Assembly: GCA_964550025.1 (NCBI GenBank)
Contig: CAZJYI010000021.1
Location: 1-64,000 of the forward strand
Reading direction: 5' to 3'
From: CAZJYI01 sp964550025
GTDB lineage: Bacteria > Verrucomicrobiota > Kiritimatiellia > UBA8416 > CAYOBW01
DNA: 64,000 nt
The position numbers and the translations under genes were made by a program. This document shows, piece after piece, positions 50,875 through 59,580 of this stretch (its first letter is position 1; every line of letters begins with the position of its first letter). A model generated the notes under the pieces. The model did not search any database, had not been told where the DNA came from, and worked only from the letters and a program-made list of their open reading frames with translations.

Positions 50875-52077
50875 TGGTTTCATGAAGAGGAGCAACGCGG
50901 CCATGCCGAGGAACAGCAATCCCGTCAGGCACTTGGCGACGGCGACCTCGCGGCGACTCCAGGTCAGGAGCTCCTGCAGCGTCAGGCCGGTGTACGAGAG
51001 CCCCACGACGGCAACGAGCGGCAGGATGAACATCGCGTTGTACAGGGCGAGGCATGCCAGGACACGCGCCCCGGCGTGGCCCGCCTTAACGACAAGGACC
51101 AGCGTTGGCACGTAGACCTGCCCCGTGCACACGCTCTCCAGGGCCGTGACGATCGCGCCCGCCGCCAGCGCACCCACCAGCGCGTAACGCGCGTTCATTC
51201 CGTCACGTATCGTGCGCTTGATCCTGCGCTTGAGTCCATCCGGCAGGCGAAGGGTCACTTCCTCCTCGCGGTGGCTGCGATGGTAGCGCCACGCGTCGCG
51301 GAAGGAGAGGGCGGCAAGTACCAGGAGAAGGGCAAGGAGGGTTATCTCGAATACGCGTTGCAGCGCACCGAAACCCTCCAGCGAGTGGAACGCGTGCAGC
51401 AGACCGAAGCCGATCGCGGTGTAGGTTGCGAACGACGCTGCGCAGAATGCCAGCCCGTTGGCCAGCATCCGCCGTCGACCGACCTTGAGGACGCCAAGGA
51501 CGCTGACCAGGAACACCAGCGTTGAAATGGCGCACGGGTTGATCCCGTCGACGAGCCCCGCCCCCGCCACGCCCAGCCATGTGAAGCGCCTGATGCGCTC
51601 CTCGAGGAGCTGTTCGTCGGAGAGCCTGGCCCTGGACGTGTCACCCGTCGGTGCCCGCGGCGCGGTTCCGGGGTTCAGTCTCTCTCCAACACGCCTGTCC
51701 ACCTGTTCCAGGACCCCGTCGCGAATGGCCGGCCACCCCGCGAAGGGATGGGTCCCGTCCACGAACATGATGACGGATTTGCTGACGTTGAACTGCAGTT
51801 TCTCCTGGAGCCGCACGAGCGCCAGGTAGTTCGTCTTCACCCGGGTGTCGTAGCGATTCAGGGCGTAGAAGCCCTCGTAGCGTTCCCGCAACGGGATGAT
51901 GACCTGCTGTTCGACTTTCGTGCACGCGGGACAGCCGGGCTCGTAGAAGTAGTCAACCTGAACAGGGACGATCTCAGCGTGCTCGGGGGCGGTGTTGGTT
52001 GCGGCGACACCATCCGCGGCGCACCACAGCCCCAGGAGGACTGCTGCCGATCGCACGAGTGGTGTCGGTATCCTCAC
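50872..52077 (-). CDS. Thioredoxin-like domain fused to CcdA/DsbD-type membrane protein
   Basis: A 401-aa fusion. A signal peptide (SAAVLLGLWCAADGVAATN) is followed by a periplasmic thioredoxin-like part with a CxxC redox pair (YEPGCPACTKVEQQV), and then from about residue 170 a CcdA/DsbD-beta-type membrane domain with Cys in NPCAISTLVF and VCTGQVY. In DsbD and CcdA these membrane cysteines pass electrons across the membrane to periplasmic thiol proteins; here the receiving domain is on the same chain but at the N-terminus. Possible roles are cytochrome c maturation or envelope redox control. Confidence 0.88.
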   Translation of the reverse strand: MRIPTPLVRSAAVLLGLWCAADGVAATNTAPEHAEIVPVQVDYFYEPGCPACTKVEQQVIIPLRERYEGFYALNRYDTRVKTNYLALVRLQEKLQFNVSKSVIMFVDGTHPFAGWPAIRDGVLEQVDRRVGERLNPGTAPRAPTGDTSRARLSDEQLLEERIRRFTWLGVAGAGLVDGINPCAISTLVFLVSVLGVLKVGRRRMLANGLAFCAASFATYTAIGFGLLHAFHSLEGFGALQRVFEITLLALLLVLAALSFRDAWRYHRSHREEEVTLRLPDGLKRRIKRTIRDGMNARYALVGALAAGAIVTALESVCTGQVYVPTLVLVVKAGHAGARVLACLALYNAMFILPLVAVVGLSYTGLTLQELLTWSRREVAVAKCLTGLLFLGMAALLLFMKP

Positions 52078-52124
52078 ACCGATAACCGATCACTGATAAC
52101 TGATGACTGATCACTGATGACTGA
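52078..52124. repeat. CACTGATAACTGATGACTGA array that fills a spacer
   Basis: The whole 47-base gap between the oxidoreductase stop and the CcdA fusion start consists of CGATAACCGATCACTGATAA and CTGATGACTGATCACTGATG words. Confidence 0.85.
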
Positions 52125-53120
52125 CTACCGGCTCCTGACCGTACGTCCGCTGTTCGCGCTTTCCCGGATCATGTCCATGAGTTTCGCGAATCGCAGGCCG
52201 ACTTCGGCGGGGCAGGGGTTGTCCAGGCGTCCCTCGCGCACCTTGACGAACTGTTCCCATACACCGCGCGATCGGGCGTATTTGACAGCGTGAAACTCCG
52301 GGTCCCCATCGGTCTTGATGAGGAGGCGCTCTCCCCATATCCCGGTTTCGAGGACCCCCTTGTCGCCAAAGATGTGGACCGTCGAAGCGCACTGGATGGA
52401 ATCCCCCGCGCCAGCCATGGAGAAGAGAACGCCGTTGCGGAAGCGCCCGCTCACCGATGATGCGATCTCGACCGGTGTGCTGCGGTTGTCGAACATGCCG
52501 GTGACCTCGACAACGTCCTCGCCGACAAGGTCGACGACAGTGTTGATCATGTGGGACCCGGTATCGAACAGAAAGCCGCCTCCCGAGAGTTCGGGGTCCT
52601 GCCGCCATGTCCCGGTGGTGGCTTGTTTCCAGCGCTGGTGCGCGTGGGCCGACACGCAGGTCACCTTGCCGATCGTTCCTTTGGCGATGAGCTCCTTTGC
52701 CTTTTGAACCGCGGGGGAGAGGCTGCCCGGGAAGGCGACGACCAGAAGCCGTTCCGCCTTGTCGCGGGCCTTGATGAGGCGGCGCGCTTCCGATGCATTC
52801 ACCACCATCGGCTTCTCCAGGCAGATGTCCATGCCGTGTTTCAGGCAGTCGCGCGCGTTCTCGTAGTGGAACTTGTGGGGTGTACAGATCAGGGCCGCCT
52901 CCGGACTCTCAACGGCCTTCACCAGGTCCTTGACCGAATCGAAGAACGGCGGGCAGCGGCGGCCCTGCTCCACGAACATCTCCACGACGGCCTCCCGGGA
53001 CCGCTCGGAAACCTCAACGAAACCGACGATATCCGTGGTGCGGCGTTGCAGGAGCATGGTGCGGATGTGGTGCCGCGCCATGCCGCCCGTGCCGACGACG
53101 ATGGTTCTGATGCGGGGCAT
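52125..53120 (-). CDS. Gfo/Idh/MocA-family oxidoreductase
   Basis: A 331-aa cytoplasmic NAD(P)-dependent oxidoreductase. The Rossmann motif VVGTGGMARHHI and the catalytic motif CLEKPMVV are intact; a C-terminal alpha/beta domain follows (GGFLFDTGSHMINTVVDL). Members act on sugars, inositols or their derivatives. It has no signal peptide, unlike its relative at 60841-62115. The 198-base gap upstream contains the TCTCAGAT array and the terminator of the aldolase gene, so it is likely a separate transcript. Confidence 0.9.
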   Translation of the reverse strand: MPRIRTIVVGTGGMARHHIRTMLLQRRTTDIVGFVEVSERSREAVVEMFVEQGRRCPPFFDSVKDLVKAVESPEAALICTPHKFHYENARDCLKHGMDICLEKPMVVNASEARRLIKARDKAERLLVVAFPGSLSPAVQKAKELIAKGTIGKVTCVSAHAHQRWKQATTGTWRQDPELSGGGFLFDTGSHMINTVVDLVGEDVVEVTGMFDNRSTPVEIASSVSGRFRNGVLFSMAGAGDSIQCASTVHIFGDKGVLETGIWGERLLIKTDGDPEFHAVKYARSRGVWEQFVKVREGRLDNPCPAEVGLRFAKLMDMIRESANSGRTVRSR

Positions 53121-53139
53121 GTTCTTGCTCCTTGTGCCA

Positions 53140-53250
53140 ATTCCAAATCCCAGATCTCAGATTTCAGATTTGGGATCTCAGAGACCAAAGGCCAGAGACC
53201 AGTATGTCCAAGTTCTCCCTCTGAAATCTGAGATCTGAAATCTGCCATTC
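53140..53250. repeat. TCTCAGATTTCAGAT array with inverted partner
   Basis: CCCAGATCTCAGATTTCAGA (about 53149-53168, ending TTTGGG) is matched by the reverse GAAATCTGAGATCTGAAATC at 53223-53242, with an unrelated 50-base centre. Same family as 31951-32125. Confidence 0.85.
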
Positions 53251-53266
53251 GCCCTCTTCCCCACGC

Positions 53267-53296
53267 AAAGAGGGCGCTCGCCCGGCGAGCGCCCTC
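53267..53296 (-). terminator. Hairpin terminator of the aldolase operon
   Basis: Read on the minus strand: 11-bp perfect stem GAGGGCGCTCG/CGAGCGCCCTC with loop CCGGG, then TTTG. It lies 23 bases after the aldolase stop and closes the sugar operon 53319-56627. Confidence 0.75.
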
Positions 53297-53318
53297 CGCG
53301 TGGAAACCGGGCGATTGA

Positions 53319-54194
53319 CTACGCCTTCAAGTCGTTGTACATCTCGAACGCCGTCTCCGGCTTGGCGTCGTCGTGGACGACGGCCCGCACGGCCTGGATC
53401 ATGGCGACCGGGTCTTCCGCCTGGAAGATGTTGCGCCCCATGTCGACTCCCATGGCGCCCTGGTCTATGGCCATGTACGCCATCTTCAGCGCGTCGAGCT
53501 CGGGAAGCTTCTTGCCGCCCGCGATCACGATCGGGACGGGGCAGGCCGCGGTCACCTTCTCGAAGCCCTCGGCACAGAAGTACGTTTTTACAACCTGGGC
53601 CCCGTTTTCGGCGATAACCCTCGCACCCATCGCGAGATAGCGTGCGTCGCGGGTCAGTTCCTTGCCGACGGCGTTGACGCCGAGGGTCGGGATGCCGTAT
53701 CGCAGGCCGGTCTCGATCATCTTGCACATGTTGCGGATCGTGAGTGCCTCGAACTTGCCGCCAATGGCGCACATGACCGCCATCATGGTCGCGTTCAGGC
53801 GGATCGCGTCCTCGATCTCCACGCCGACGCATTCGTCGTTGAGCTCGGTCAGGATCGTCGACCCGGCCGAACAGCGCAGGGAGATGGGCTTGTTGAACGT
53901 CGGCGGGATCACCGTCCGCAGGATGCCGCGTGCGCACATCAGGCAGTCCGCGTACTCGAGCAGCGGGGTGATCGTGAGATCGATCCGCTCCAGTCCCGAG
54001 GTCGGTCCCATGATGTACCCGTGGTCAAAGGCGAGCATCACGGTTCTGCCGGATCGCTGGTCAAACACGCGGGACAGACGGTCCTTCATGCCCCAATCGT
54101 AATTGTTTGCGCCCTTGAGCGTGTAGAGCCTGTTTTCCTGCGGCGTACCTATGCCGTAGTCTTTTGCGTCAATATTACCGGTTGCTTCTGGCAT
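53319..54194 (-). CDS. LsrF-like class I aldolase (FbaB/LsrF family)
   Basis: A 291-aa enzyme of the class I FbaB/LsrF aldolase-thiolase fold. Family features include TVMLAFDHGYIMGPTSGLERID, IPPTFNKPISLRCSAG, the Schiff-base Lys in GAQVVKTYFCAEGFEKV and GGKKLPELDALKMAYMAIDQGAMGVDMGRNIFQ. LsrF processes a phosphorylated autoinducer-2; related proteins cleave sugar phosphates to dihydroxyacetone phosphate. Here it lies downstream of DhaK and DhaL and so is probably an aldolase of a sugar pathway. The ATG at 54194 has AAAGGA upstream. Confidence 0.88.
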   Translation of the reverse strand: MPEATGNIDAKDYGIGTPQENRLYTLKGANNYDWGMKDRLSRVFDQRSGRTVMLAFDHGYIMGPTSGLERIDLTITPLLEYADCLMCARGILRTVIPPTFNKPISLRCSAGSTILTELNDECVGVEIEDAIRLNATMMAVMCAIGGKFEALTIRNMCKMIETGLRYGIPTLGVNAVGKELTRDARYLAMGARVIAENGAQVVKTYFCAEGFEKVTAACPVPIVIAGGKKLPELDALKMAYMAIDQGAMGVDMGRNIFQAEDPVAMIQAVRAVVHDDAKPETAFEMYNDLKA

Positions 54195-54237
54195 CGATTG
54201 TTGTCCTTTTCGTTTGTTGCATACTTTGGGGAGAAAC

Positions 54238-54867
54238 CTAGGCTGCGCCTTCCGCCATGCCGCGGAAGAACATCGACATCGACGTGGCGCCGGGATCCTG
54301 GTGTCCGATGGACCGTTCCCCCAGGTTGCGCGCTCTGCCGAACTTGGCAACCATGTTCCTGGTCGCCTCGGCGCCCGCCTCGGCCGCCGTTGCCGCCTTG
54401 TCCAGAAGGACGGCAGGCTCGTCGCCGGCCGCCGCCTCCATGGCTTCAACGGCGGGAATCAGGGCGTCCATCATCGTTTTGTCGCCGACCTTGGCGGTGG
54501 TGATGGCCTGAAGCTGCGTCAAACCGGCCCTGAACATGCCGGCAAGCAACGCGCCGTCCATTTCGGACGCATCGCCGGCCGCGCCGGCCATACCCATGAA
54601 CAGGGAACCGAGCAACGGACCGGTCGAACCGGCGTCAATGCTCATGACCGACATGGCTGACGAGCTCAACATGGCCGGGATCGCCGGTGTGTCGCAACCG
54701 TCGATGCCCTGCTCGAGCGCTTTCATCGCCGTCTGCATGGCGACGCCGTGGTCGCCATCGCCCGTGGCGGAATCAAGCTGCGTGAGCAGGTCCACCCCTG
54801 ATTTCACTTTCCCGGCCGCCGCGCGCAGCACGCCGACCAGACCGTCGTAGTCTAGTGTCGCCGACAT
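54238..54867 (-). CDS. dhaL: DhaL-like ADP-binding subunit of a dihydroxyacetone-type kinase
   Basis: A 209-aa all-helical subunit. The ADP-magnesium site is clear (LDSATGDGDHGVAMQTAM, the DxxGDGDHG triad of Asp). Later GSTGPLLGSLFMGM and IGHQDPGATSMSMFF complete the DhaL fold. It phosphorylates the substrate held by DhaK. No DhaM phosphotransferase gene is adjacent, so the phosphate donor is uncertain (ATP, or PTS encoded elsewhere). It starts 22 bases after the end of dhaK. Confidence 0.93.
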   Translation of the reverse strand: MSATLDYDGLVGVLRAAAGKVKSGVDLLTQLDSATGDGDHGVAMQTAMKALEQGIDGCDTPAIPAMLSSSAMSVMSIDAGSTGPLLGSLFMGMAGAAGDASEMDGALLAGMFRAGLTQLQAITTAKVGDKTMMDALIPAVEAMEAAAGDEPAVLLDKAATAAEAGAEATRNMVAKFGRARNLGERSIGHQDPGATSMSMFFRGMAEGAA

Positions 54868-54889
54868 CGTGGTGTCTCCTGCTTCCGTT

Positions 54890-55888
54890 CTAGCGAACCG
54901 TCCAGCCAGGGGTGTCGCAGGGAGCGTCGAACAGCTCGATCAGTTCATCGTCCATCTTGGCGATGAAGAGCTGGAAGCCTGCCATCTCCTGGACGGTGAG
55001 GTACTCGCCCGCCATGGAGCGGACCATCTCGATTCCCTGCTCCGCCAGCAGCTTGTTGACCGAGTTGAGCACGATGTACTGTTCCATGAGCGTCGTGCCG
55101 CCGCAACCGTTGACCATCACCATGACCTTGTCGCCCGAGGACAGGTCCATCGTGGCAAGCAGCTTGTCGAGCATGACCTTGGCGGTTTCATCGGCCGTCG
55201 CCATCTTCATGATGACGCCGCCACCTTCGCCGTGCTGCCCCATGCCGACTTCCATCTCGTCGTCGGCAATCTCGCCAATCGCGTCGCCCGTCTGAGGGTG
55301 CGTGGCTGCCTTGCAGGCGACGATGAGGGTGCGCATGCCTTCGTTGAAACGTTCGCCGATCGCGACGATTTCGTCGAGGCTCTTGCCGGCCTCCGCGGCC
55401 GCGCCGACGATCTTGTACAGCGGAATGCATCCCACGAGCCCGCGACGGTCCTCCAGGGGAGCATCCTTGCCGGCGGAGATATCCTCGTGCGTCAGGATCT
55501 TCTGGATGTTGATGCCTTCCTGGGTGGCCATGTTGAAAGCCATGTTGCCGGACAGAACGTCTCCCGCATGATTAAGGATCACCAGCAGCGTGCCGGCGTC
55601 GCGCTTCGTGGCCTTGAGTGCCTCGATCACGGCCGGGGCGCCGGGAGCGGCAAAGATGCCCCCCGCCACGCTGGCGTCCAGCATGCCCTCTCCGACGAAC
55701 GCGCTCAGCGCCGGCTCGTGGCCCTGGCCGCCGAGGGTCACGATCGCCACCTTGTCGTCGGCCTTGGGCGTCGTGCGAACCACCGACTTGCCCTCCAACG
55801 CAACCTTCTTGCCGTTGGCCAGGATGAAACCTCCCATCAATTCTGTCGTGAGATCGTCAGCGGCGTTGATGAACTTCTTCATTGGCAT
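54890..55888 (-). CDS. dhaK: DhaK-like substrate-binding subunit of a dihydroxyacetone-type kinase
   Basis: A 332-aa protein of the DhaK fold. The motif TLGGQGHEPALSAFVG and, importantly, the covalent-substrate His in MEVGMGQHGEGGGV are present. The substrate of DhaK-type kinases can be dihydroxyacetone or longer ketoses such as erythrulose; the neighbours suggest a ketose produced by the isomerase next to it. I chose the ATG at 55888 with AAGGAG upstream; the frame to 56032 is spacer with repeats. Confidence 0.93.
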   Translation of the reverse strand: MPMKKFINAADDLTTELMGGFILANGKKVALEGKSVVRTTPKADDKVAIVTLGGQGHEPALSAFVGEGMLDASVAGGIFAAPGAPAVIEALKATKRDAGTLLVILNHAGDVLSGNMAFNMATQEGINIQKILTHEDISAGKDAPLEDRRGLVGCIPLYKIVGAAAEAGKSLDEIVAIGERFNEGMRTLIVACKAATHPQTGDAIGEIADDEMEVGMGQHGEGGGVIMKMATADETAKVMLDKLLATMDLSSGDKVMVMVNGCGGTTLMEQYIVLNSVNKLLAEQGIEMVRSMAGEYLTVQEMAGFQLFIAKMDDELIELFDAPCDTPGWTVR

Positions 55889-55966
55889 GGTACTTACTCC
55901 TTCTTGTGTTGTGCCTGTCCTCTTCTCTCTGTCCACGCGCCCTTTTCCACCGTCACGCGTCTCCCC

Positions 55967-56030
55967 GTAGCCGCGAGCGCTTGCCCCGCCGAATCCGCCA
56001 CGGGCGGAGAAGGCGGGTGCGCGAGTGGAC
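55967..56030. repeat. Interrupted copy of the GTAGCCACGAGCG repeat
   Basis: GTAGCCGCGAGCG (55967-55979) and CGCGAGTGGAC (56020-56030) are the two ends of the motif at 20480-20505, here separated by a 40-base G+C-rich stretch with its own hairpin. It fills most of the spacer between the isomerase and dhaK. Confidence 0.55.
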
Positions 56031-56054
56031 ACCTCTCCTGCTGCAAACGTCTCC

Positions 56055-56627
56055 CTAGAAAACCACCGTCTGGTTCGTGAATTCGAGCGCCGCGTCGTAG
56101 TGTGGCGTGCCGTACTCGGTGACGATGGCCCCCTCGGGACCGCCGATCATGAAATGCTTGGCCGTCGGACGGTTCAACGTGGCGAGCTCGCCTTCGCCCA
56201 CCGGCGTGCAGTGCCGCACCGTGATGGCGTTGGCCGTCAACTGGCTTTCCGGCAGACGGCATGGCAGATCGGCCGTCGGCTCGCCCTCCCCGAGCGTGTA
56301 GATCATACCGTGCCGCACGTGCCAGGATTCGACCTTGGCCGGGCCGTCGTCACAGTCGTTGTGACCGTGCTCGACGATCATCTGCCCCGGCAGAAGGTAG
56401 ATCTCGTGCGCGAAGTAGTTGTAGTCGGTATTGTTGATCCAGAACGTGCCCGCCATGCCGACGTTGACGAAGTCGCCCTGGCCGAAATCAGTTGCCCAGA
56501 ATGCGTCCGTCCTGAGCACCGGGGAGATCGGGTACCCGAAGCGCTTCATCATGTCGTAGTACGCCGCGTACGCCTTCTCCTTACTGAAGACACCGTCCTC
56601 ATAGAAATCGCAGTTCTGCAAAGCCAT
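56055..56627 (-). CDS. Cupin-fold sugar isomerase, D-lyxose-isomerase-like
   Basis: A 190-aa cupin. The segment WATDFGQGDFVNVGM resembles the start of D-lyxose isomerase family proteins, and a metal site is visible as EHGHNDCDDG, KVESWHVRHG and AKHFMIGG. D-lyxose isomerase converts D-lyxose to D-xylulose and D-mannose to D-fructose. The enzyme is encoded first in an operon with DhaK, DhaL and an aldolase, so it plausibly supplies the ketose that is phosphorylated and split. The ATG at 56627 has CGGAGGG upstream and the operon has a good promoter at 56667-56695. Confidence 0.78.
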   Translation of the reverse strand: MALQNCDFYEDGVFSKEKAYAAYYDMMKRFGYPISPVLRTDAFWATDFGQGDFVNVGMAGTFWINNTDYNYFAHEIYLLPGQMIVEHGHNDCDDGPAKVESWHVRHGMIYTLGEGEPTADLPCRLPESQLTANAITVRHCTPVGEGELATLNRPTAKHFMIGGPEGAIVTEYGTPHYDAALEFTNQTVVF

Positions 56628-57114
56628 AGTCCCTCCGGTACATGACACGATTCGAGCCGGACACGCAGTATGGCCCGTCAAGCTGCCCGGGTCAACAGCG
56701 TTTGCGAGGTTGCGTGGGTTGCGGGACTTTGCTTTGGACCGCGGCTGTGCGTCTATCGTAGTACGCTGCGATACAGCGACCAACCGCATCTCAAGCGCGC
56801 CACGGTCTCATCCGCGAATGATGACGGCGACACGCGCTGCGCCTGCTACGGCGTGGCACACGATAGCGGTGGATGATACCGAGATTCTCCCCTCGTTCCC
56901 CACTACCGGCCTCGCTCCCACCCCTACTCCAGCCCGTACTCTCTCCCCCGAACTCTTGGGGTAGTCATTTGGAGAGTAGGGGTTGGAGTAGGGGATGCCG
57001 TCCCCGGTTGAAAGGCTCCAAGTTGCAGATGTGCTCTGGAATCGGGGTGGCGGGCTTGCACCGGCCCCTCGTGATCGGATAGGGTCTCACACAACCTTAT
57101 GCCGGAGGATCACG
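56628..57114. other. Divergent 487-base gap with a 23-bp inverted repeat
   Basis: Besides the promoter on the minus strand, arms 56921-56943 and 56972-56994 (CCCCTACTCC... and complement) match in 21 of 23 positions around a 28-base centre. On the plus strand TTGCAC (57056-57061), 18 bases and TAGGGT form only a weak promoter candidate for the lyase. I see no gene in this gap. Confidence 0.6.
56667..56695 (-). promoter_or_regulatory. Sigma-70-type promoter of the isomerase-DhaKL-aldolase operon
   Basis: On the minus strand: TTGACC (56695-56690), 17 bases, CATACT (56672-56667). Transcription should begin near 56660, about 33 bases before the start codon. Confidence 0.65.
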
Positions 57115-59580
57115 ATGACAGAACGGATCGTTGCCGCGGTAGTATCCGCTTGCCTGGCGGCGTCACATGCACCGTCGGCCCCGAAGCCCCTGCGTTTCGA
57201 AGCCGAAGAGTGGACCACTCCCGGCGCAGCCTGGATACGGGACAAGGACACGCCGGATCACTGGAACCTGTGGAGCACGGATCGGGACGCCGAGAAGAGG
57301 TGGTCGGGCGGGGGCGTTGTTCTCCGGAGCCCGATCGTGAAGCAGGATCGCCGGACCCCCGACGAAGGAGCGCCGCCCCTTCACACGAAGATCAGGGGAA
57401 TCCCGAAAGGGACCTACGACGTTGACGTGAGGATCGGCCGGGTCGTGGCGGTTTCGCTCGACGGAAAGACGTGGCGGCGCTTCCGCGGTGGGATGCTGAT
57501 GGACAGCCGGCGCATCGATGACGGTATTCTGGAACTGTGGGTTGACGACCGCTACGCCAACGAGGGCAATGTCGGCGCCGCCTACTACGACTACGTCGAG
57601 CTGGTGCCGCATCCCGAGATCGTTCCCAAACCGCGCGTACGGGGTTGGGCTGAGAAGCGGGTCGAGGAACGCCTGGGCCGCGGCGTGGTTGCCGTCCCGG
57701 CGGAGAAAGGGGTGTACGTGGGCTGGCGGTTGCTGCGCGACGACCCGCCCGACGTTGCGTTCGATGTCCTGCGGAGAGCAGGGGAGGGGGAGGAGACGAA
57801 GGTCAACTCCGCCCCTGTCACGGCGACCTGTGACCTTGTCGACGCTGGCGCCCCGCGCGGCGTGCCGTTGACCTACCGCGTGCGCCCTGTTGGCGGCGCG
57901 TGCGGCGGAGAGGCGCTTGTCACGGTTGACGACAATGTCCGGCCATACCTGGCGATCAAGCTGGATGGGAACCACACTTTTCAAAAGTGCGGCCTTGGCG
58001 ATCTCGACGGCGACGGACGGTACGACTACGTGATCAAGCAGCCCAACGCCAACATAGATCCCTGGTACAAGTACTGGAAGCCCTCGCCCGACACGTACAA
58101 GATCGAAGCCTACCGCCACGACGGGCGCCTGCTCTGGCGCAACGACATGGGATGGGCCATCGAACGGGGCATCTGGTACTCCCCGTACATCGTGCACGAC
58201 CTCGACGGCGACGGGAGAGCCGAGGTGGCGGCCAAAATGGGGGAGGGGGATCCGCGCGATGATGACGGCAAGGTGCGCTCGGGACCGGAGTGGCTCGTGG
58301 TCTGGGACGGCCTGACCGGCAAGGAGCGTGCGCGCGTGCCGTGGCCGAATCGGGAAGGATTCGGGGAGGGCGATCGCGGGTACAACTATGCCGCACGCAA
58401 CCAGATTGCCGTTGCCCGTCTCGACGGCAAAACCCCATGCGTCATCGCGTTGCGCGGAACCTACAACGTCATGAAGGCCGATGCGTACATGCTGGTGGGC
58501 GGCAGGCTGCAGAACGTGTGGAGTTACCGCGATTCCGAAGGCGGGCGGCGGTATCGCGGACAAGGCGCGCACTTCACGCACTGTTCCGACATCGACGGGG
58601 ACGGCCGTGACGAAGTGATCCTGGGCAGCGCCGTGATTGACGACAACGGTTCGCCACTGTGGTCGACCGGGCTTGGGCATCCCGATCATCTCTTCATCAG
58701 CGACATTGATCCCGCCCGCCCGGGACTCGAGATCTACTATGGGATCGAGACGCGCAACCCGCGCAACGGCATGTGCCTCGTCGATGCGAAGTTGGGGGAA
58801 ATCCTGTGGGGTTACGATGGCCCGACGAAGCACATTCATGCGTTGGGCATGTGTTCCGACCTGGATGCCCGCTACCTCGGCTGCGAGGCCTACGGGGCTG
58901 ACTCCGTGTCACACAAGCTGCACGGGGACCCCTGGCTGTGGAGCGCCTCGGGCAAGCTGCTCAGCCGCAAGGTCAATTTCAAGTTCGGCGTGCCGGTGGC
59001 CTTCTGGGATGCCGACGTACAGCGCGAGATAATCCGTGGCGGCAAGGTCTTCAACTACCGTGGCGAGGGTGTACTGGCGAAGATCAGCGGCAAGGTGGTC
59101 CAGGTCGCCGATATTCTCGGCGACTGGCGCGAGGAGCTGATCGTGTCGTCACCCGGCGAACTGCGGATCTACACCACGACGATCCCCGCGGCCGATCGCC
59201 GCGTCTGCCTCATGCAGGATCCCTTCTATCGCATGGACGTGGCCATGGGGTCGATGGGGTACACACCCGTCCCCATGCCGTCGCGCGCGTTCGAGACCGA
59301 CGTGCCCAACGTGAGCCTCACCCTGGTCGATCGAGAACAGGGGACCGTCGAAGTCGTGATCACGGCTCCCCGGGAACGGGGAATCGAGGGCAGAGTGCGT
59401 CTGAGCGTGGACGGCGGCAGCGTGGATCCGGCCAATATTGCCGCCTCGCTCGCGCCGTTCGGGCGCGTGACGCGAGAGGTCCGAGTGCGTCTCCCGGAGA
59501 GCAGCGTCACTCATCCCTGGTTGACGGCCACGCTGACAGCCGAAGGGGGCTCCGAACGCGTGACTCGGACGCCGCTGTGA
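57115..59580 (+). CDS. Rhamnogalacturonan lyase, polysaccharide lyase family 11
   Basis: An 821-aa secreted enzyme that cleaves the rhamnogalacturonan I backbone of pectin by beta-elimination. A signal peptide (ERIVAAVVSACLAASHA) is followed by a carbohydrate-binding-like module (to about 195; IGRVVAVSLDGKTWRRFRGG), then the PL11 core beginning ERLGRGVVAVPAEKGVYVGW and an eight-bladed propeller with repeated DLDGDGRYDYV, DLDGDGRAEVA, DIDGDGRDEVI calcium-loop-like motifs. The family usually lacks the extra N-terminal module. The ATG at 57115 has GGAGG nine bases upstream. It is the only plus-strand gene of the region and is divergent from the sugar operon. Confidence 0.93.
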   Translation: MTERIVAAVVSACLAASHAPSAPKPLRFEAEEWTTPGAAWIRDKDTPDHWNLWSTDRDAEKRWSGGGVVLRSPIVKQDRRTPDEGAPPLHTKIRGIPKGTYDVDVRIGRVVAVSLDGKTWRRFRGGMLMDSRRIDDGILELWVDDRYANEGNVGAAYYDYVELVPHPEIVPKPRVRGWAEKRVEERLGRGVVAVPAEKGVYVGWRLLRDDPPDVAFDVLRRAGEGEETKVNSAPVTATCDLVDAGAPRGVPLTYRVRPVGGACGGEALVTVDDNVRPYLAIKLDGNHTFQKCGLGDLDGDGRYDYVIKQPNANIDPWYKYWKPSPDTYKIEAYRHDGRLLWRNDMGWAIERGIWYSPYIVHDLDGDGRAEVAAKMGEGDPRDDDGKVRSGPEWLVVWDGLTGKERARVPWPNREGFGEGDRGYNYAARNQIAVARLDGKTPCVIALRGTYNVMKADAYMLVGGRLQNVWSYRDSEGGRRYRGQGAHFTHCSDIDGDGRDEVILGSAVIDDNGSPLWSTGLGHPDHLFISDIDPARPGLEIYYGIETRNPRNGMCLVDAKLGEILWGYDGPTKHIHALGMCSDLDARYLGCEAYGADSVSHKLHGDPWLWSASGKLLSRKVNFKFGVPVAFWDADVQREIIRGGKVFNYRGEGVLAKISGKVVQVADILGDWREELIVSSPGELRIYTTTIPAADRRVCLMQDPFYRMDVAMGSMGYTPVPMPSRAFETDVPNVSLTLVDREQGTVEVVITAPRERGIEGRVRLSVDGGSVDPANIAASLAPFGRVTREVRVRLPESSVTHPWLTATLTAEGGSERVTRTPL

